A stretch of DNA of 64,000 nt from Rhodoferax sp. TS-BS-61-7 (GCF_002943465.1 NZ_PTQY01000006.1:1-64000); one strand, 5' to 3'; counted from the stretch's first letter, positions 17,217-25,752 are shown. Translations and numbers: made by a program. The notes: generated by a model not told the origin, from the letters alone.

Positions 17217-17837
17217 TTACACGCCCAGGAATTCGGCCAGCGCGGCGGTCTCCATGGCACCGGCGTTGGTCACCACGGCGCCGGTTTTGAGGTTCTTGGC
17301 CACGATGTAGGGCACCGACTCCACCTTCAGGCTGTTGAACAGCTCGGTGTTGGCTCTGATGATGGCCTCGTGTTCGGGCGACATGCTGGCGGGCAGCGGG
17401 GCACCGCCGGTGCCGGCGAGCAACGAGGCTTCGTGGGCGGTCATGAATTCGGCCGGGTTGCTGGCCGCCAGAATGGCCGCGCCCTGGGGGGCGCTTTTGC
17501 CGTTGATGAAGGACACCGGCACCCAGACGAACTTGACCTTGCCCAGCAGCGGCTGGGAGGTTTGCCACAGGTGGCCGCAGTGTGGGCACTGGGGGTCAAA
17601 CAGCACAAACACCGGGTTGGCACTCATCAGCGCGCCCACGGTGAAGCCTTTGCCAGTGATGGCTACTTTTTCATAGGCCTGGGCCGGTGGCAAGGCACTG
17701 GCAGCGGGGGCGGCGGCCGGTGCGGTTTCTTCGGTCTTGGAGCAGGCCGCCAGTCCGGCCACGGCAGCCACCAGGGGCAGGGCCAGCAGGTGCAAACGTT
17801 GGCGTTGGGCAAAGGGCGCGGGGGTGGCTTTCAGCAT
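17217..17837 (-). CDS. DsbG/DsbC-like thiol-disulfide lipoprotein
   Basis: A 206-residue exported thioredoxin-fold protein. The signal peptide ends in LAAC (lipobox, Cys ~32), so it is probably a lipoprotein. The redox site is CPHC (~residues 84-87), as in DsbA/DsbG, and the cis-proline segment is VESVPYIV. It lacks a clear N-terminal dimerisation domain, unlike canonical DsbC/DsbG. It likely oxidises or isomerises periplasmic thiols. The ATG at 17837 is the start that gives an intact signal peptide; the frame extends upstream to 18014 through a DnaA-box repeat, which looks non-coding. Confidence 0.8.
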   Translation of the reverse strand: MLKATPAPFAQRQRLHLLALPLVAAVAGLAACSKTEETAPAAAPAASALPPAQAYEKVAITGKGFTVGALMSANPVFVLFDPQCPHCGHLWQTSQPLLGKVKFVWVPVSFINGKSAPQGAAILAASNPAEFMTAHEASLLAGTGGAPLPASMSPEHEAIIRANTELFNSLKVESVPYIVAKNLKTGAVVTNAGAMETAALAEFLGV

Positions 17838-17998
17838 GGGGTGTTCAGAAAAGTTAGGGGGCGGAACCGCACAGACACGGTCCAGAAGGTTCAGCGTAGG
17901 TGGAGTGTGCCAGCGGCCAAAAGGTTCCCGGCTGGTCATTTTGCAGGCACCCTTGGCAAAGCCCCTGTTGGCGCGGGTTTTGCCGCTTGTGAACATAG

Positions 17999-18007
17999 TT
18001 ATCCACA
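17999..18007 (+). promoter_or_regulatory. DnaA box 1
   Basis: TTATCCACA, an exact match to the strong DnaA-box consensus. The preceding ~45 bp resemble the sequence before DnaA box 2. Confidence 0.65.
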
Positions 18008-18213
18008 AAGTCACGCACAGTTTCCGGGTGCAACTTGGAGGGGTAAGAAAACGATTTCCGGGTTTTCACTTATTGTTCATTTTTGCTAGCACAGATTTTT
18101 CTCTCATTGACAAATGTGCGTCCTGGTGTTCTGCCGTGCCACGGTGGTGCTTAAAAAACAGGCGTCGTGTGGCAAGCCCCAACTGGCGCGGTTTTGGCGG
18201 CTTGTTCTGGTGG

Positions 18214-18222
18214 TTATCCACA
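18214..18222 (+). promoter_or_regulatory. DnaA box 2
   Basis: TTATCCACA, exact and in the same orientation as box 1, 215 bp downstream of it. A T-rich tract follows about 27 bp later. Confidence 0.65.
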
Positions 18223-18409
18223 GCGTTGTCTCCATGAAATTGGGGTAAGTTTTTTTTGTTTTTTTCTGGCTTTGGTCTTGCCAGGGCCGTGGTAGCAATG
18301 CGTCCCACTATCATTTATGCAGTAGCCAGCCCCGGTTGATTGCGCGCGGCGCCTGCATCTGCCATAGTGTGCTCGGATCAGGGAAACCAAGCGCCAGGCA
18401 CACCACTAC

Positions 18410-19960
18410 ATGCTGTTGTTCAAGCTGTCGGAACGTCCATACTCCTTGCGCAGCAACTTGAGGCTACTGGTATTCGTCTGCGTGCTGCCGGCCACACTGG
18501 TCAGCGCCTTGTTGACCTATTCCACCTACCAGCTGCGCCGCGAGCAGGTAGAGCAACAAACCGTGCTGCTGGGCCAGTCGGTGCTGGCCGATCTGGAGCG
18601 GGAGCTGGCCTCCATCGAATCCGTCCTCAAGGTCATGGCCACGGCCCCCGAACTCACCGGGGGAGACATGCGCGGGTTTTACCAACGCGCTACCAACACC
18701 CTGGGCACGGGGCTGGCCTACAACTACATCGTGACCGACGTGCAGGGGCGCCAGTTGCTCAACACCCTGCGCCCTTGGGGCACCCCCTTGCCCACCACCG
18801 GGACCCCGCCGCAGCTGGCGCGCGTATTCACCGAACAGGCCAGTGTGCTGACCGACCTGTTTGTCGGGCCCGTGGCGCGCCGCCAGGCGGTGGCCATGGG
18901 GGTGCCGGTGAAGGTGGGGGAGCGGGTGGTGTACAGCCTCAACATCGGCCTGGACCCCGCACGTGTGCAGGCCCTGCTGGGGCAGCAGCACCTGCCGCCG
19001 GGCTGGCTGGTGGCGGTGCTGGACAGCAGTGGCCAAATTGTGGGGCGCTCGCGCGATGTGCAGCGTTACCTGGGCCAGCCGGCCGTGCCCGAGCTGCTGG
19101 CAGCTATGGCCCTGCGGGACAGCGACACACTGCTGTCAGAAACCAAAGACGGTGTGTCGGTGTTCACGGCTTACACCACCTCCAAGGCATGGCGTTGGCG
19201 TGTGGTGGTGGGGGCGCCCCGGTCAGTGTTGTTGCGCGATCTTTTGTCGCACCTGGGCTGGGTGTTGGGGGGCATTTTGGCGGCCTACGGCTTGGGGCTG
19301 TGGCTGGCGCGCACCATCTCCCTGCGGGTGCTGGCCTCGGTGCGTGAACTCAATGACGCTGCCCAGGCCCTGAGCCATGGCGAAGACGTGGCCTTGCCCT
19401 CCATCCGTTTGCAAGAGGCCGAGGCGGTGGGCGCCGCACTGGTGCAGGCTTCGCTGGCCATGAAGCAGGTGAAGTTTTTTGCCCAGCATGACGCACTGAC
19501 CGAGCTGCCCAACCGCCTGCTGTTTGACGAGGTGGCCGAGCGCAACCTGGCCTTTGCGCAGCGGCGCGGGCAGAGGCTGGCTGTGGTGGCGGTGGACTTG
19601 GACGGTTTCAAGACGGTTAACGACACCCAGGGCCATGCCGCCGGTGATGCAGTGCTGCGGGAGGTGGCGCAGCGCATCCTGTTGACCATCCGCGCCTCGG
19701 ACATCGTGGCCCGGATTGGCGGGGACGAATTTATTGTGCTGCTGACCGACGTGCACGACACCGGTGCCATGGACACGGCGGAGCGCATTGTGGCAGCGCT
19801 CTCTGAACCCTATCCGCAGGTGCTGGCCCCGGTGTCGGCCAGCGCGGGGGTGGCCTTGTTCCCGGACCACGGCACCGACATCAAAACCCTGGCACTGGCG
19901 GCTGACCAGGCCCTGTACCGCGCCAAGCAGACCGGCAAGCGGCGCGCAGTGCTGGCCTGA
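18410..19960 (+). CDS. Membrane diguanylate cyclase (CACHE-like sensor, HAMP-like, GGDEF)
   Basis: A 516-residue inner-membrane protein. Helix 1 lies at ~20-40, a periplasmic dCACHE-like sensor at ~45-270, helix 2 at ~280-305, a HAMP-like linker follows, and a GGDEF domain occupies ~350-516. The active site reads GGDEF from residue 437, and the product-inhibition I-site R428xxD431 is exactly five residues before it, so a feedback-controlled cyclase is expected. FDEVAERNLAF and DLDGFKTVNDTQGH are standard GGDEF blocks. The periplasmic ligand is unknown. It is probably the first gene of a run ending at 22713. Confidence 0.9.
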   Translation: MLLFKLSERPYSLRSNLRLLVFVCVLPATLVSALLTYSTYQLRREQVEQQTVLLGQSVLADLERELASIESVLKVMATAPELTGGDMRGFYQRATNTLGTGLAYNYIVTDVQGRQLLNTLRPWGTPLPTTGTPPQLARVFTEQASVLTDLFVGPVARRQAVAMGVPVKVGERVVYSLNIGLDPARVQALLGQQHLPPGWLVAVLDSSGQIVGRSRDVQRYLGQPAVPELLAAMALRDSDTLLSETKDGVSVFTAYTTSKAWRWRVVVGAPRSVLLRDLLSHLGWVLGGILAAYGLGLWLARTISLRVLASVRELNDAAQALSHGEDVALPSIRLQEAEAVGAALVQASLAMKQVKFFAQHDALTELPNRLLFDEVAERNLAFAQRRGQRLAVVAVDLDGFKTVNDTQGHAAGDAVLREVAQRILLTIRASDIVARIGGDEFIVLLTDVHDTGAMDTAERIVAALSEPYPQVLAPVSASAGVALFPDHGTDIKTLALAADQALYRAKQTGKRRAVLA

Positions 19961-19988
19961 CGCAGGGCCGCAGGCCCCAGCCTGTACC

Positions 19989-20990
19989 ATGCCGCAACTC
20001 CAGAAAGCGCCCATGGCCCCGCCCGCCACCCTGTCCACCCCCGCACATCCCACCCTGCTGCATACCCTGCAGCTGGACCCGGCGCAGCACCCGCGTGGGC
20101 TGGCCCACCTGAGTGCCGCCAGTGGCCTGGTGCGTGTGCGCCAGCGCCTCTATGTGGTGGCCGACGACGAGTTGCACCTGGGCCAGTTTGATGATTGCAG
20201 CAGCCCCACGCCCAGCCCCGTACCCGGCACGCTGCTGCGCCTGCTGGACGGTGAACTGCCCGCGAGCAAGAAGCAACGCAAAGCGGCCAAACCCGATCTG
20301 GAAAGCCTGGCCTTGTTGCCACCGTTGCCGGGTTGCCCCGCCGGCGCGCTGCTGGCGCTGGGCTCGGGCTCGCGGCCGAACCGCGAAACCGGCGTGTTGG
20401 TGGCGTTGGACGTGCTGGGCCAGCCCAATGGCCGCATGGCCACGGTGAACCTAGACACACTCTACGCCCCGCTGCGCAAACGGTTTGCCGACCTCAACAT
20501 CGAAGGTGCACTGGTGGTCAGTGGTGAGCTGCTGCTCTTGCAGCGTGGCAACCTGGCGGACGCCCACAGCGCCTGCATCCGTTACGACTGGAACCTGATC
20601 GCGCCCTGGCTGGCGGGCCTGCAGCCCCAGCCGCCCACCGCGAAAAGTGTGCAGCTGCTGGACCTGGGCCGTGTGGACGGGGTGCCGCTCACGCTGACCG
20701 ATGGCACCCCGCTGCACGGCGGGGCCTGGGCGTTTACCGCCGTGGCCGAGGGCACCGACAACAGTTACGCAGACGGTGCCTGTGTGGCCAGCGCGGTGGG
20801 CGTTGTGCTGCCCAACGGCCAGGTGCACCGGATGCACCTTTTGCACGGCGCCCCCAAGGTGGAAGGCCTGGCGGTGTTGCCCGAGGGCAGCGACTGGGTG
20901 TTTACCATGGTGACCGACCCCGACGACCCCCAACAGGCCGCGCAACTGCTGCAGCTGCGCCTGCCCCAGGACAAGGACCAACCAGAATGA
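19989..20990 (+). CDS. Uncharacterised protein, possibly a beta-propeller (DUF6929-like)
   Basis: A 333-residue soluble protein without signal peptide. It has repeated beta-strand-like stretches (LYVVADDELHLGQF, GVLVALDVLGQPNGRMATVNL, GALVVSGELLLLQRG), which suggest a propeller or similar all-beta fold. I associate it tentatively with DUF6929; no function is known. The ATG at 19989 is used because the earlier frame overlaps the GGDEF gene. Its stop overlaps the start of the ankyrin gene (ATGA at 20987-20990), so translation is coupled. Confidence 0.6.
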   Translation: MPQLQKAPMAPPATLSTPAHPTLLHTLQLDPAQHPRGLAHLSAASGLVRVRQRLYVVADDELHLGQFDDCSSPTPSPVPGTLLRLLDGELPASKKQRKAAKPDLESLALLPPLPGCPAGALLALGSGSRPNRETGVLVALDVLGQPNGRMATVNLDTLYAPLRKRFADLNIEGALVVSGELLLLQRGNLADAHSACIRYDWNLIAPWLAGLQPQPPTAKSVQLLDLGRVDGVPLTLTDGTPLHGGAWAFTAVAEGTDNSYADGACVASAVGVVLPNGQVHRMHLLHGAPKVEGLAVLPEGSDWVFTMVTDPDDPQQAAQLLQLRLPQDKDQPE

Positions 20991-21679
20991 ATCTGCACCG
21001 CCGCCACGCCGCTTTGGCCGCCCTGTTGCTACTGAGCACCCCCCTTACTTTTGCCCAGCCGGTGCACCTGACCGGCAACAGCCCTGAGCTGGTGGACGCC
21101 GCGGCCCGCGGGCAGTGGGGCAAGGTGTTGGTGCTGCTGGACGGCGGCGCACCTATTGAGTCGCGGGCCGACACGGCACGCAGCCGCAATGCCACGCCCG
21201 TGTTGGCCGCCACCCAGGGCAACCATGTGGACGTGGTGCGTCTGCTGGTGGCACGCGGTGCCAATGTGAATGCGCAGGATGCGCAGCAAGACAGCGCCTT
21301 TTTGCTAGCCGGTGCCAGCGGTTTTACCGACATCGTGCAGCTCACCCTGGCCGCCGGGGCGGACCTGACTAGCACCAACCGCTATGGCGGCACGGCCCTG
21401 ATTCCGGCCTGCCACTACGGCCATGTGGACACGGTGCGCCTGCTGCTCACCACCCGCATTGCGGTAGACCACGTCAACAACCTGGGCTGGACGGCGCTGC
21501 TGGAGGCCGTGATTTTGGGCGATGGCGGGCTGGCGCATGCCGAAATCGTGCGCATGCTGATTGCTGCCAAGGCCAATCTGAATCTGGCCGACGCCCAGGG
21601 GGTGACGCCCTTGCAGCACGCCCTGGCCCGCAAACATGTGCATGTGGCCGAGCTGCTGCGCGACGCCGGGGGCCGCTGA
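20987..21679 (+). CDS. Exported ankyrin-repeat protein
   Basis: A 230-residue protein with a signal peptide (to about TFAQ, residue 24) followed by about five ankyrin repeats. Signature elements are ATPVLAATQGNHVDVVRLLVARGANVNAQ, split over residues ~68-97, and similar units after it. Periplasmic ankyrin proteins are known as protectors of catalases and other enzymes in some proteobacteria; no catalase is beside this one. Start overlaps the upstream stop by 4 bp and the stop overlaps the merR start (TGATG). Confidence 0.85.
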   Translation: MNLHRRHAALAALLLLSTPLTFAQPVHLTGNSPELVDAAARGQWGKVLVLLDGGAPIESRADTARSRNATPVLAATQGNHVDVVRLLVARGANVNAQDAQQDSAFLLAGASGFTDIVQLTLAAGADLTSTNRYGGTALIPACHYGHVDTVRLLLTTRIAVDHVNNLGWTALLEAVILGDGGLAHAEIVRMLIAAKANLNLADAQGVTPLQHALARKHVHVAELLRDAGGR

Positions 21680-22065
21680 TGGTGATGTACATCGGCGCAC
21701 TGGCCGCCCAAAGCGGTGCCAGCGCCAAAGCCATCCGCCTGTACGAGTCGCTGGGCTTGCTGGGGCGTGTGCAGCGGCTGGGCAAGTACCGCGTCTACAC
21801 CTCACAGCACCTCACGCTGGTGCGCCTGATCAAACAGGCCCAGGGCTTGGGCTTGCGCCTGGCCGAGGTCGTGCCCGTGTTGCGGGGCCGCACGGCCGAG
21901 CCGGATTGGGCTGCGCTGGCCCGCCAGGTGGCGCAGCGCCGTGCCGACATTGCGCTGGAAGTGGCCCGGCTGCAGGCGCTGGACGCGCAGCTGCGGGCCA
22001 TTCAGACCGAGATTGACGCCTGCACCGAGACACCGCTGCCCGTGCCCCTGGCCGCCTGCGCTTGA
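21679..22065 (+). CDS. MerR-family transcriptional regulator
   Basis: A 128-residue regulator with an N-terminal winged helix-turn-helix (IGALAAQSGASAKAIRLYESLGLL, residues ~5-28, quoted in part of the MerR pattern AIRYYE-GLL), a second wing RLGKYRVYT, and a dimerising coiled coil at ~85-115. The C-terminal ligand region is short with a single Cys pair-like ending (C115..C127). A MerR-type promoter lies directly behind it and drives the quinone reductase gene, the likely target. Confidence 0.85.
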   Translation: MVMYIGALAAQSGASAKAIRLYESLGLLGRVQRLGKYRVYTSQHLTLVRLIKQAQGLGLRLAEVVPVLRGRTAEPDWAALARQVAQRRADIALEVARLQALDAQLRAIQTEIDACTETPLPVPLAACA

Positions 22066-22092
22066 CTCTGCCCCTGGGGGCAGACTTAGGGT
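22062..22092 (+). promoter_or_regulatory. MerR-type promoter with 19-bp spacer and dyad
   Basis: A -35 TTGACT (22062-22067) overlaps the merR stop codon, and a TAGGGT -10 candidate (22087-22092) follows with a 19-bp spacer. The spacer holds the perfect dyad CTGCCCC-TG-GGGGCAG at 22068-22083. An over-long spacer occupied by a dyad is the hallmark of MerR-activated promoters. The downstream ATG is at 22123. Confidence 0.7.
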
Positions 22093-22122
22093 TGTGGTTC
22101 TTTCATTACTGGAACTGCAACC

Positions 22123-22713
22123 ATGTTCCTGCCTGCTGGCAAAAACGTCCTCGTTATCCTGGGCCATTCCGGCCGCAATACCTTCAGTGCCGCGGTGGCC
22201 GACACCTATGCCCAGGCCGCGCGCTCCGCGGGCCACACGGTGCGGGTGTTGCACCTGGCCGACCTGAACTTTGACCCGCTGCTGCACGGTAGCAACCCGC
22301 ACCACCAGGCGCTGGAGCCCGACCTGCTGGCCGCACAAGACAGCATGGCCTGGGCGCAGCACATGGCGTGGGTGTTTCCGGTGTGGTGGGGCGGGGTGCC
22401 GGCGTTGCTCAAGGGCTTTTTAGACCGCGCATTTGTCTCGGGGTATGCCTTCAAGTTCAACCAGGGTTCACCGTTTCCAGTGCCACTGCTGAAGGGACGC
22501 ACCGCGCATCTGCTGGTGCCCATGGATACGCCACCCTGGTACTTCCGTTGGTTCTACCGCATGCCGGCGATTCACCAGATGCGCAAGACCACACTGGAGT
22601 TCTGCGGCATTCGGGTGCGCAAGACCTTGTCGCTGGGGCCGGTGATCAGCTCCACCGCCGAGCACCGCACGCGCTGGCTGGGCCAGGCAGGGGCGTTGGC
22701 CGGCCGCATTTAG
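22123..22713 (+). CDS. NAD(P)H quinone oxidoreductase, flavodoxin-fold
   Basis: A 196-residue FMN/FAD-dependent two-electron reductase of the NQO1/MdaB/KefF group. The N-terminal VLVILGHSGRNTFS is the flavin-phosphate loop, and PVWWGGVPALLKGFLDRAF (~residues 83-101) is the family signature around the flavin. It should reduce quinones or similar electrophiles. It lies 57 bp after merR behind a MerR-type promoter, suggesting induction by an electrophile or redox signal. Confidence 0.88.
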   Translation: MFLPAGKNVLVILGHSGRNTFSAAVADTYAQAARSAGHTVRVLHLADLNFDPLLHGSNPHHQALEPDLLAAQDSMAWAQHMAWVFPVWWGGVPALLKGFLDRAFVSGYAFKFNQGSPFPVPLLKGRTAHLLVPMDTPPWYFRWFYRMPAIHQMRKTTLEFCGIRVRKTLSLGPVISSTAEHRTRWLGQAGALAGRI

Positions 22714-22733
22714 GGTGTGGCCTGCGGGGGCCG

Positions 22734-23060
22734 TTACTCTTCCAGAAAGTCGCCCGCGGTGGGCGCTTCGCTTGGGTCGCGCGCCTTGCGCACGCCGTGT
22801 TTGGCCAGAATTTCCACATAAAACTGCGTACCGCCGCTCTGCACCACGGCGTCAATCAGCCCAGTGATTTCTGCCAAATGGGCGGTCTGGGCGGCGTCTT
22901 CGGTGGGGCCAAAGCGGCAGTCAAAGTCCCAAAAATCCACGCCTTCGGGCAGGTCACGGCGGCGCTCGCGTTTGACGTATTTGCGGATTTCGTGCTTGGT
23001 GGCTTCGAGCAGGCGCTCGGGGTGTTTGCCTTCTACGGCGAGGGGAAATGTCTTTTTCAT
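22734..23060 (-). CDS. DUF6172 family small protein
   Basis: A 108-residue cytoplasmic protein. MKKTFPLAVEGKHPERLLEA and KRERRRDLPEGVDFWDFDCRFG are recognisable conserved segments of what I believe is DUF6172, widespread in proteobacteria and without known function. The high basic content (KHEIRKYVKRERRR) suggests nucleic-acid or ribosome contact, but nothing more can be said. It is divergent from the RNase D-like gene. Confidence 0.7.
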   Translation of the reverse strand: MKKTFPLAVEGKHPERLLEATKHEIRKYVKRERRRDLPEGVDFWDFDCRFGPTEDAAQTAHLAEITGLIDAVVQSGGTQFYVEILAKHGVRKARDPSEAPTAGDFLEE

Positions 23061-23092
23061 GGGGGTCCTGGGCCAACAAAGGCGGGTGGGCG

Positions 23093-23701
23093 ATGATACG
23101 CCCCATGCAGGAACGCCACCCCACCCCCGACAAAGACACCATTGCCCTATTGCCGCCGTTCGAGCGCCTGGGGCTGGACCGCATCACCCTGGTCAGCACC
23201 GGCGCGCAGGCCAAAGAGGCCTACGCCGCCCTGACCGACACCCCCGCCTGGGGTTTTGACACCGAGTCCAAACCCACCTTCAAGGTGGGTGATGTGTCCG
23301 ATGGGCCGCACATTTTGCAGCTGGCCACGCCGGCGCGGGCCTGGGTGTTCCAGCTGATGGACCCGGCCTGCAGCGCCGTGGCGGCCGAGTTGCTGGCGCT
23401 GGGCGGCATTGCCAAGGCCGGTTTTGGCCTGGGCGATGACAAAAAACGCATTGTGAGCAAGCTGGGCGTGCAGCCCCAGGGCATTCTGGAGCTCAACACG
23501 GTGTTCCGCGAGCGCGGTTACCGCAAGGACATGGGCGTGAAGGGCGCCGTGGCCGTGTTGTTCAACCAGCGCTTCATGAAGTCCAAAAAAGCCGCCACCA
23601 GCAACTGGGCCAATGCGCGGCTGAGTGAGTCCCAGCTGGTGTACGCCGCGAATGACGCATATGCGGCCATTCGTGTGTTCCACGCGCTGGATCTGGCCTA
23701 A
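23093..23701 (+). CDS. 3'-5' exonuclease, RNase D-like domain
   Basis: A 202-residue DEDDy-type exonuclease. Exo I is visible as FDTESKP (D and E), Exo II around GFGLGDDKK, and Exo III as YAANDAYAA with the catalytic Tyr and Asp. NWANARLSESQLVYAANDAY matches the RNase D C-terminal exonuclease motif. No HRDC domains follow, so it is a stand-alone exonuclease domain that could act on RNA or DNA ends. An AAAGGCGGG site is 5 bp before the ATG at 23093; ATG at 23105 is an alternative. Confidence 0.8.
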   Translation: MIRPMQERHPTPDKDTIALLPPFERLGLDRITLVSTGAQAKEAYAALTDTPAWGFDTESKPTFKVGDVSDGPHILQLATPARAWVFQLMDPACSAVAAELLALGGIAKAGFGLGDDKKRIVSKLGVQPQGILELNTVFRERGYRKDMGVKGAVAVLFNQRFMKSKKAATSNWANARLSESQLVYAANDAYAAIRVFHALDLA

Positions 23702-23728
23702 ACCCTTGGGGGCAAGGCCGGGTGGGGC

Positions 23729-23977
23729 TTAGTGCACCACGAATTCGTAGGCCACTTCTTCGCTCTCCACCATGTCCAGGATGTCGTTGAGCTCGTCTTC
23801 GCTCTCGGTGCTGGCCCAGGTTTCTTCGGGGTTGGTGGCAAACAGGGGCTCGATGGCCATGTCCAAAAACTGCCCGTTGGGCAGACTCAGCACGGGTGTG
23901 CCTTCCGAGGTTTCGACCAGCTCCCATTCGTCAGGTACGGACATTTCGAGTTTGATGGTGACGTGGAGTTTTTTCAT
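23729..23977 (-). CDS. Small acidic protein of unknown function
   Basis: An 82-residue protein with basic start MKKLHVTIKLEM and a very acidic C-terminal half (STESEDELNDILDMVESEE). The ATG at 23977 is preferred because the upstream extension to 24067 overlaps the ldhA start. The length and composition do not match any family I can name. It is divergent from ldhA by about 80 bp. Confidence 0.6.
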   Translation of the reverse strand: MKKLHVTIKLEMSVPDEWELVETSEGTPVLSLPNGQFLDMAIEPLFATNPEETWASTESEDELNDILDMVESEEVAYEFVVH

Positions 23978-24056
23978 AAGTTTCCTTGGTGGCTGAGGCG
24001 GCGAGGTTAACCCAGCCAGCCGTAAGATGGATGACACCCCTCCCACCGAGCCCGCC

Positions 24057-25061
24057 ATGCACATCACCGTTTACAGCACCCGCCCCTACGACCAGGCTGC
24101 CCTCAGCGCTGCCGCGCAGGGCACGCCGCACCTGTGGACCTTTCTGGATGTGCGGCTGGACGCGACCACCGTGGCCACCGCAGCCGGGGCAGACGCAGTG
24201 TGTGTGTTTGTCAACGACCAGTTGCCGCGCGATGTGTTGCAGGCCCTGCATGCACTGGGCGTGCGCTTGGTGGTGTTGCGCTGCGCGGGGTTTAACCAGG
24301 TGGACCTGGCCGCCGCGGCCGAACTGGGGTTGGCAGTAGCCCGCGTGCCCGAATATTCACCCTACGCCGTGGCGGAGCACACGCTGGCGCTGGTGCTCAC
24401 GCTCAACCGCAAAATTCACCGCGCCTACGCCCGGGTGCGCGAGGGCAACTTTGCACTGGATGGCCTGCTGGGTTTTGACCTGCACGGCCGCACCATCGGC
24501 GTGGTGGGCACGGGCCGCATTGGCGAAACCTTTTGCCGCCTGATGACCGGCTTTGGCTGCACGCTGCTGGCGGCAGACCCACAGCCCAACCCGGCTTGTA
24601 TGGCGATGGGCGTGGCGTATGCACCGCTGCCCGAGCTGCTGGCGCGCAGCGATGTGGTGAGCCTGAACTGCCCGCTCACGCCGCAGACCCGCCACCTGAT
24701 CGACGCGGCCGCTTTTGCCGCCATGAAACGCGGCGCCATGCTGGTCAACACCAGCCGCGGCGCGGTGGTGGACACGCGGGCCGCCATTGATGCCCTGAAG
24801 AGCGGGCAGCTCGGCGCGCTGGGGCTGGATGTGTACGAAGAAGAGGGTGACCTGTTTTTTCGCGACCTCTCGGGGGCGGCGATTCAGGACGATGTGTTTG
24901 CACGCCTGCTCACCTTCCCCAATGTGCTGGTCACTGGGCACCAGGCCTTTTTTACCGAAGATGCGCTGGCGGCCATTGCCCGCACGACGCTGGACAACAT
25001 TGACAGCTTTGCATCCACGGGCCAGCCGCGCCACCCGGTGTCGGTGGAGCGCGTGGTCTAA
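24057..25061 (+). CDS. ldhA: D-lactate dehydrogenase (2-hydroxyacid dehydrogenase)
   Basis: A 334-residue NAD-dependent D-2-hydroxyacid dehydrogenase. The NAD motif GVVGTGRIG is at ~150-158, the catalytic Arg is in NTSRGAVVD (~234), Glu in YEEEGDL and His in GHQAFFTEDAL (~298). The segment FFRDLSGAAIQDDVFARLL corresponds closely to fermentative E. coli LdhA, so pyruvate reduction to D-lactate is the best call. The ATG at 24057 starts the family homology; a 10-residue upstream extension is not conserved. Confidence 0.9.
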   Translation: MHITVYSTRPYDQAALSAAAQGTPHLWTFLDVRLDATTVATAAGADAVCVFVNDQLPRDVLQALHALGVRLVVLRCAGFNQVDLAAAAELGLAVARVPEYSPYAVAEHTLALVLTLNRKIHRAYARVREGNFALDGLLGFDLHGRTIGVVGTGRIGETFCRLMTGFGCTLLAADPQPNPACMAMGVAYAPLPELLARSDVVSLNCPLTPQTRHLIDAAAFAAMKRGAMLVNTSRGAVVDTRAAIDALKSGQLGALGLDVYEEEGDLFFRDLSGAAIQDDVFARLLTFPNVLVTGHQAFFTEDALAAIARTTLDNIDSFASTGQPRHPVSVERVV

Positions 25062-25070
25062 GGCCGGGGC

Positions 25071-25685
25071 TCAGTGGGCCGGGGCGTGGCCCCAGACCAG
25101 CAGCAGGTTGTTCGCCGGCAGCGCGTGGCGCGCCTGCAGGTGCAGGCCCGCCAGGGTGGCCTGCTCTTGTACATCCGCCAGCTGGCGAATGCCAAAACTT
25201 GCATCGTGCGTACGCAGGCTCTGGTCGAAGTCCAGATTGCTTTGCGTGGGTGCCACACCGGCCTCAAAGTACGGGCCGTAGGTGACCAAGGTGCCGCCCG
25301 GCGCCAGGTGCGTGGCGGCCCCTTGCATCAGCGCGGCGCAGGCGTCCCAGGGCGCGATGTGCAGCATGTTGATGCACAGAATCAGGTCAAACGGTGTGTC
25401 TTCCAGTTGCCAGGGTGTTTTGCACACGTCCAGCGGTAACGCTACGTTCACATTGGCCAGGTCCGCCTCGGTGACGCGCACCTCGATGTTGTAGAGCGCA
25501 CCGGGGTGCACCTCAGTCGGCTGCCAGGTCCACAGCGGCATATGCTGCGCCAGCCACACCACATGCTGGCCGGTGCCAGAGGCAATCTCCAGCGCCGTGC
25601 CCTGCGCGGGCAGAAAGGTTTGCAGCGTTTCCAGAATGGGCTGTTTGTTGCGCTCGGCAGAGGGGCTGAAATCGGGTTGGGCCAT
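25071..25685 (-). CDS. DUF938 family SAM-dependent methyltransferase-like protein
   Basis: A 204-residue protein of the DUF938 family. The motif I SAM loop is LEIASGTGQH (~residues 31-40), acidic motif II is near TEVHPG, and CINMLHIAPWD (~residues 105-115) is the DUF938 signature. Substrate is unknown. The ATG at 25685 begins MAQPDFSPSAERNK, typical for the family; the longer frame is rejected. It is convergent with ldhA. Confidence 0.85.
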   Translation of the reverse strand: MAQPDFSPSAERNKQPILETLQTFLPAQGTALEIASGTGQHVVWLAQHMPLWTWQPTEVHPGALYNIEVRVTEADLANVNVALPLDVCKTPWQLEDTPFDLILCINMLHIAPWDACAALMQGAATHLAPGGTLVTYGPYFEAGVAPTQSNLDFDQSLRTHDASFGIRQLADVQEQATLAGLHLQARHALPANNLLLVWGHAPAH

Positions 25686-25752
25686 GGCGGTGGGTTGTGT
25701 GGTGCCGCAAGGGCGACGGCGGCGAGGGTAACCCAGTTCTGTGGCAGCTTGC

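Larger units (their letters stand above)
17838..18409. other. 572-bp divergent intergenic region with two DnaA boxes
   Basis: The largest gene-free gap in the window, between the DsbG-like gene and the CACHE-GGDEF gene. It contains two exact DnaA boxes (TTATCCACA), each at the end of an imperfect ~50-bp direct repeat (about 17955-18007 and 18170-18222). Between and after them are AT-richer stretches (18065-18120) and a T-rich tract at 18249-18267. No convincing ORF was found. Neither flanking gene is a replication gene. Confidence 0.65.

Noticed and set aside
17120-17260. Upstream extension of the dipeptidase frame
   Set aside because: The extension translates a copy of the interspersed repeat, and a good ribosome site precedes the ATG at 17119.
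17838-18014. Upstream extension of the DsbG-like gene into the DnaA-box region
   Set aside because: It would destroy the lipoprotein signal peptide and read through a DnaA-box repeat; the start at 17837 is better.
17838-18409. Chromosomal origin of replication
   Set aside because: Two DnaA boxes alone are insufficient, and none of dnaA, dnaN, gidA, parA or rpmH is in the neighbourhood.
19764-20990. Full-length frame of the DUF6929-like gene from 19764
   Set aside because: The first ~75 codons overlap the GGDEF gene in another frame; the ATG at 19989 is the likely start.
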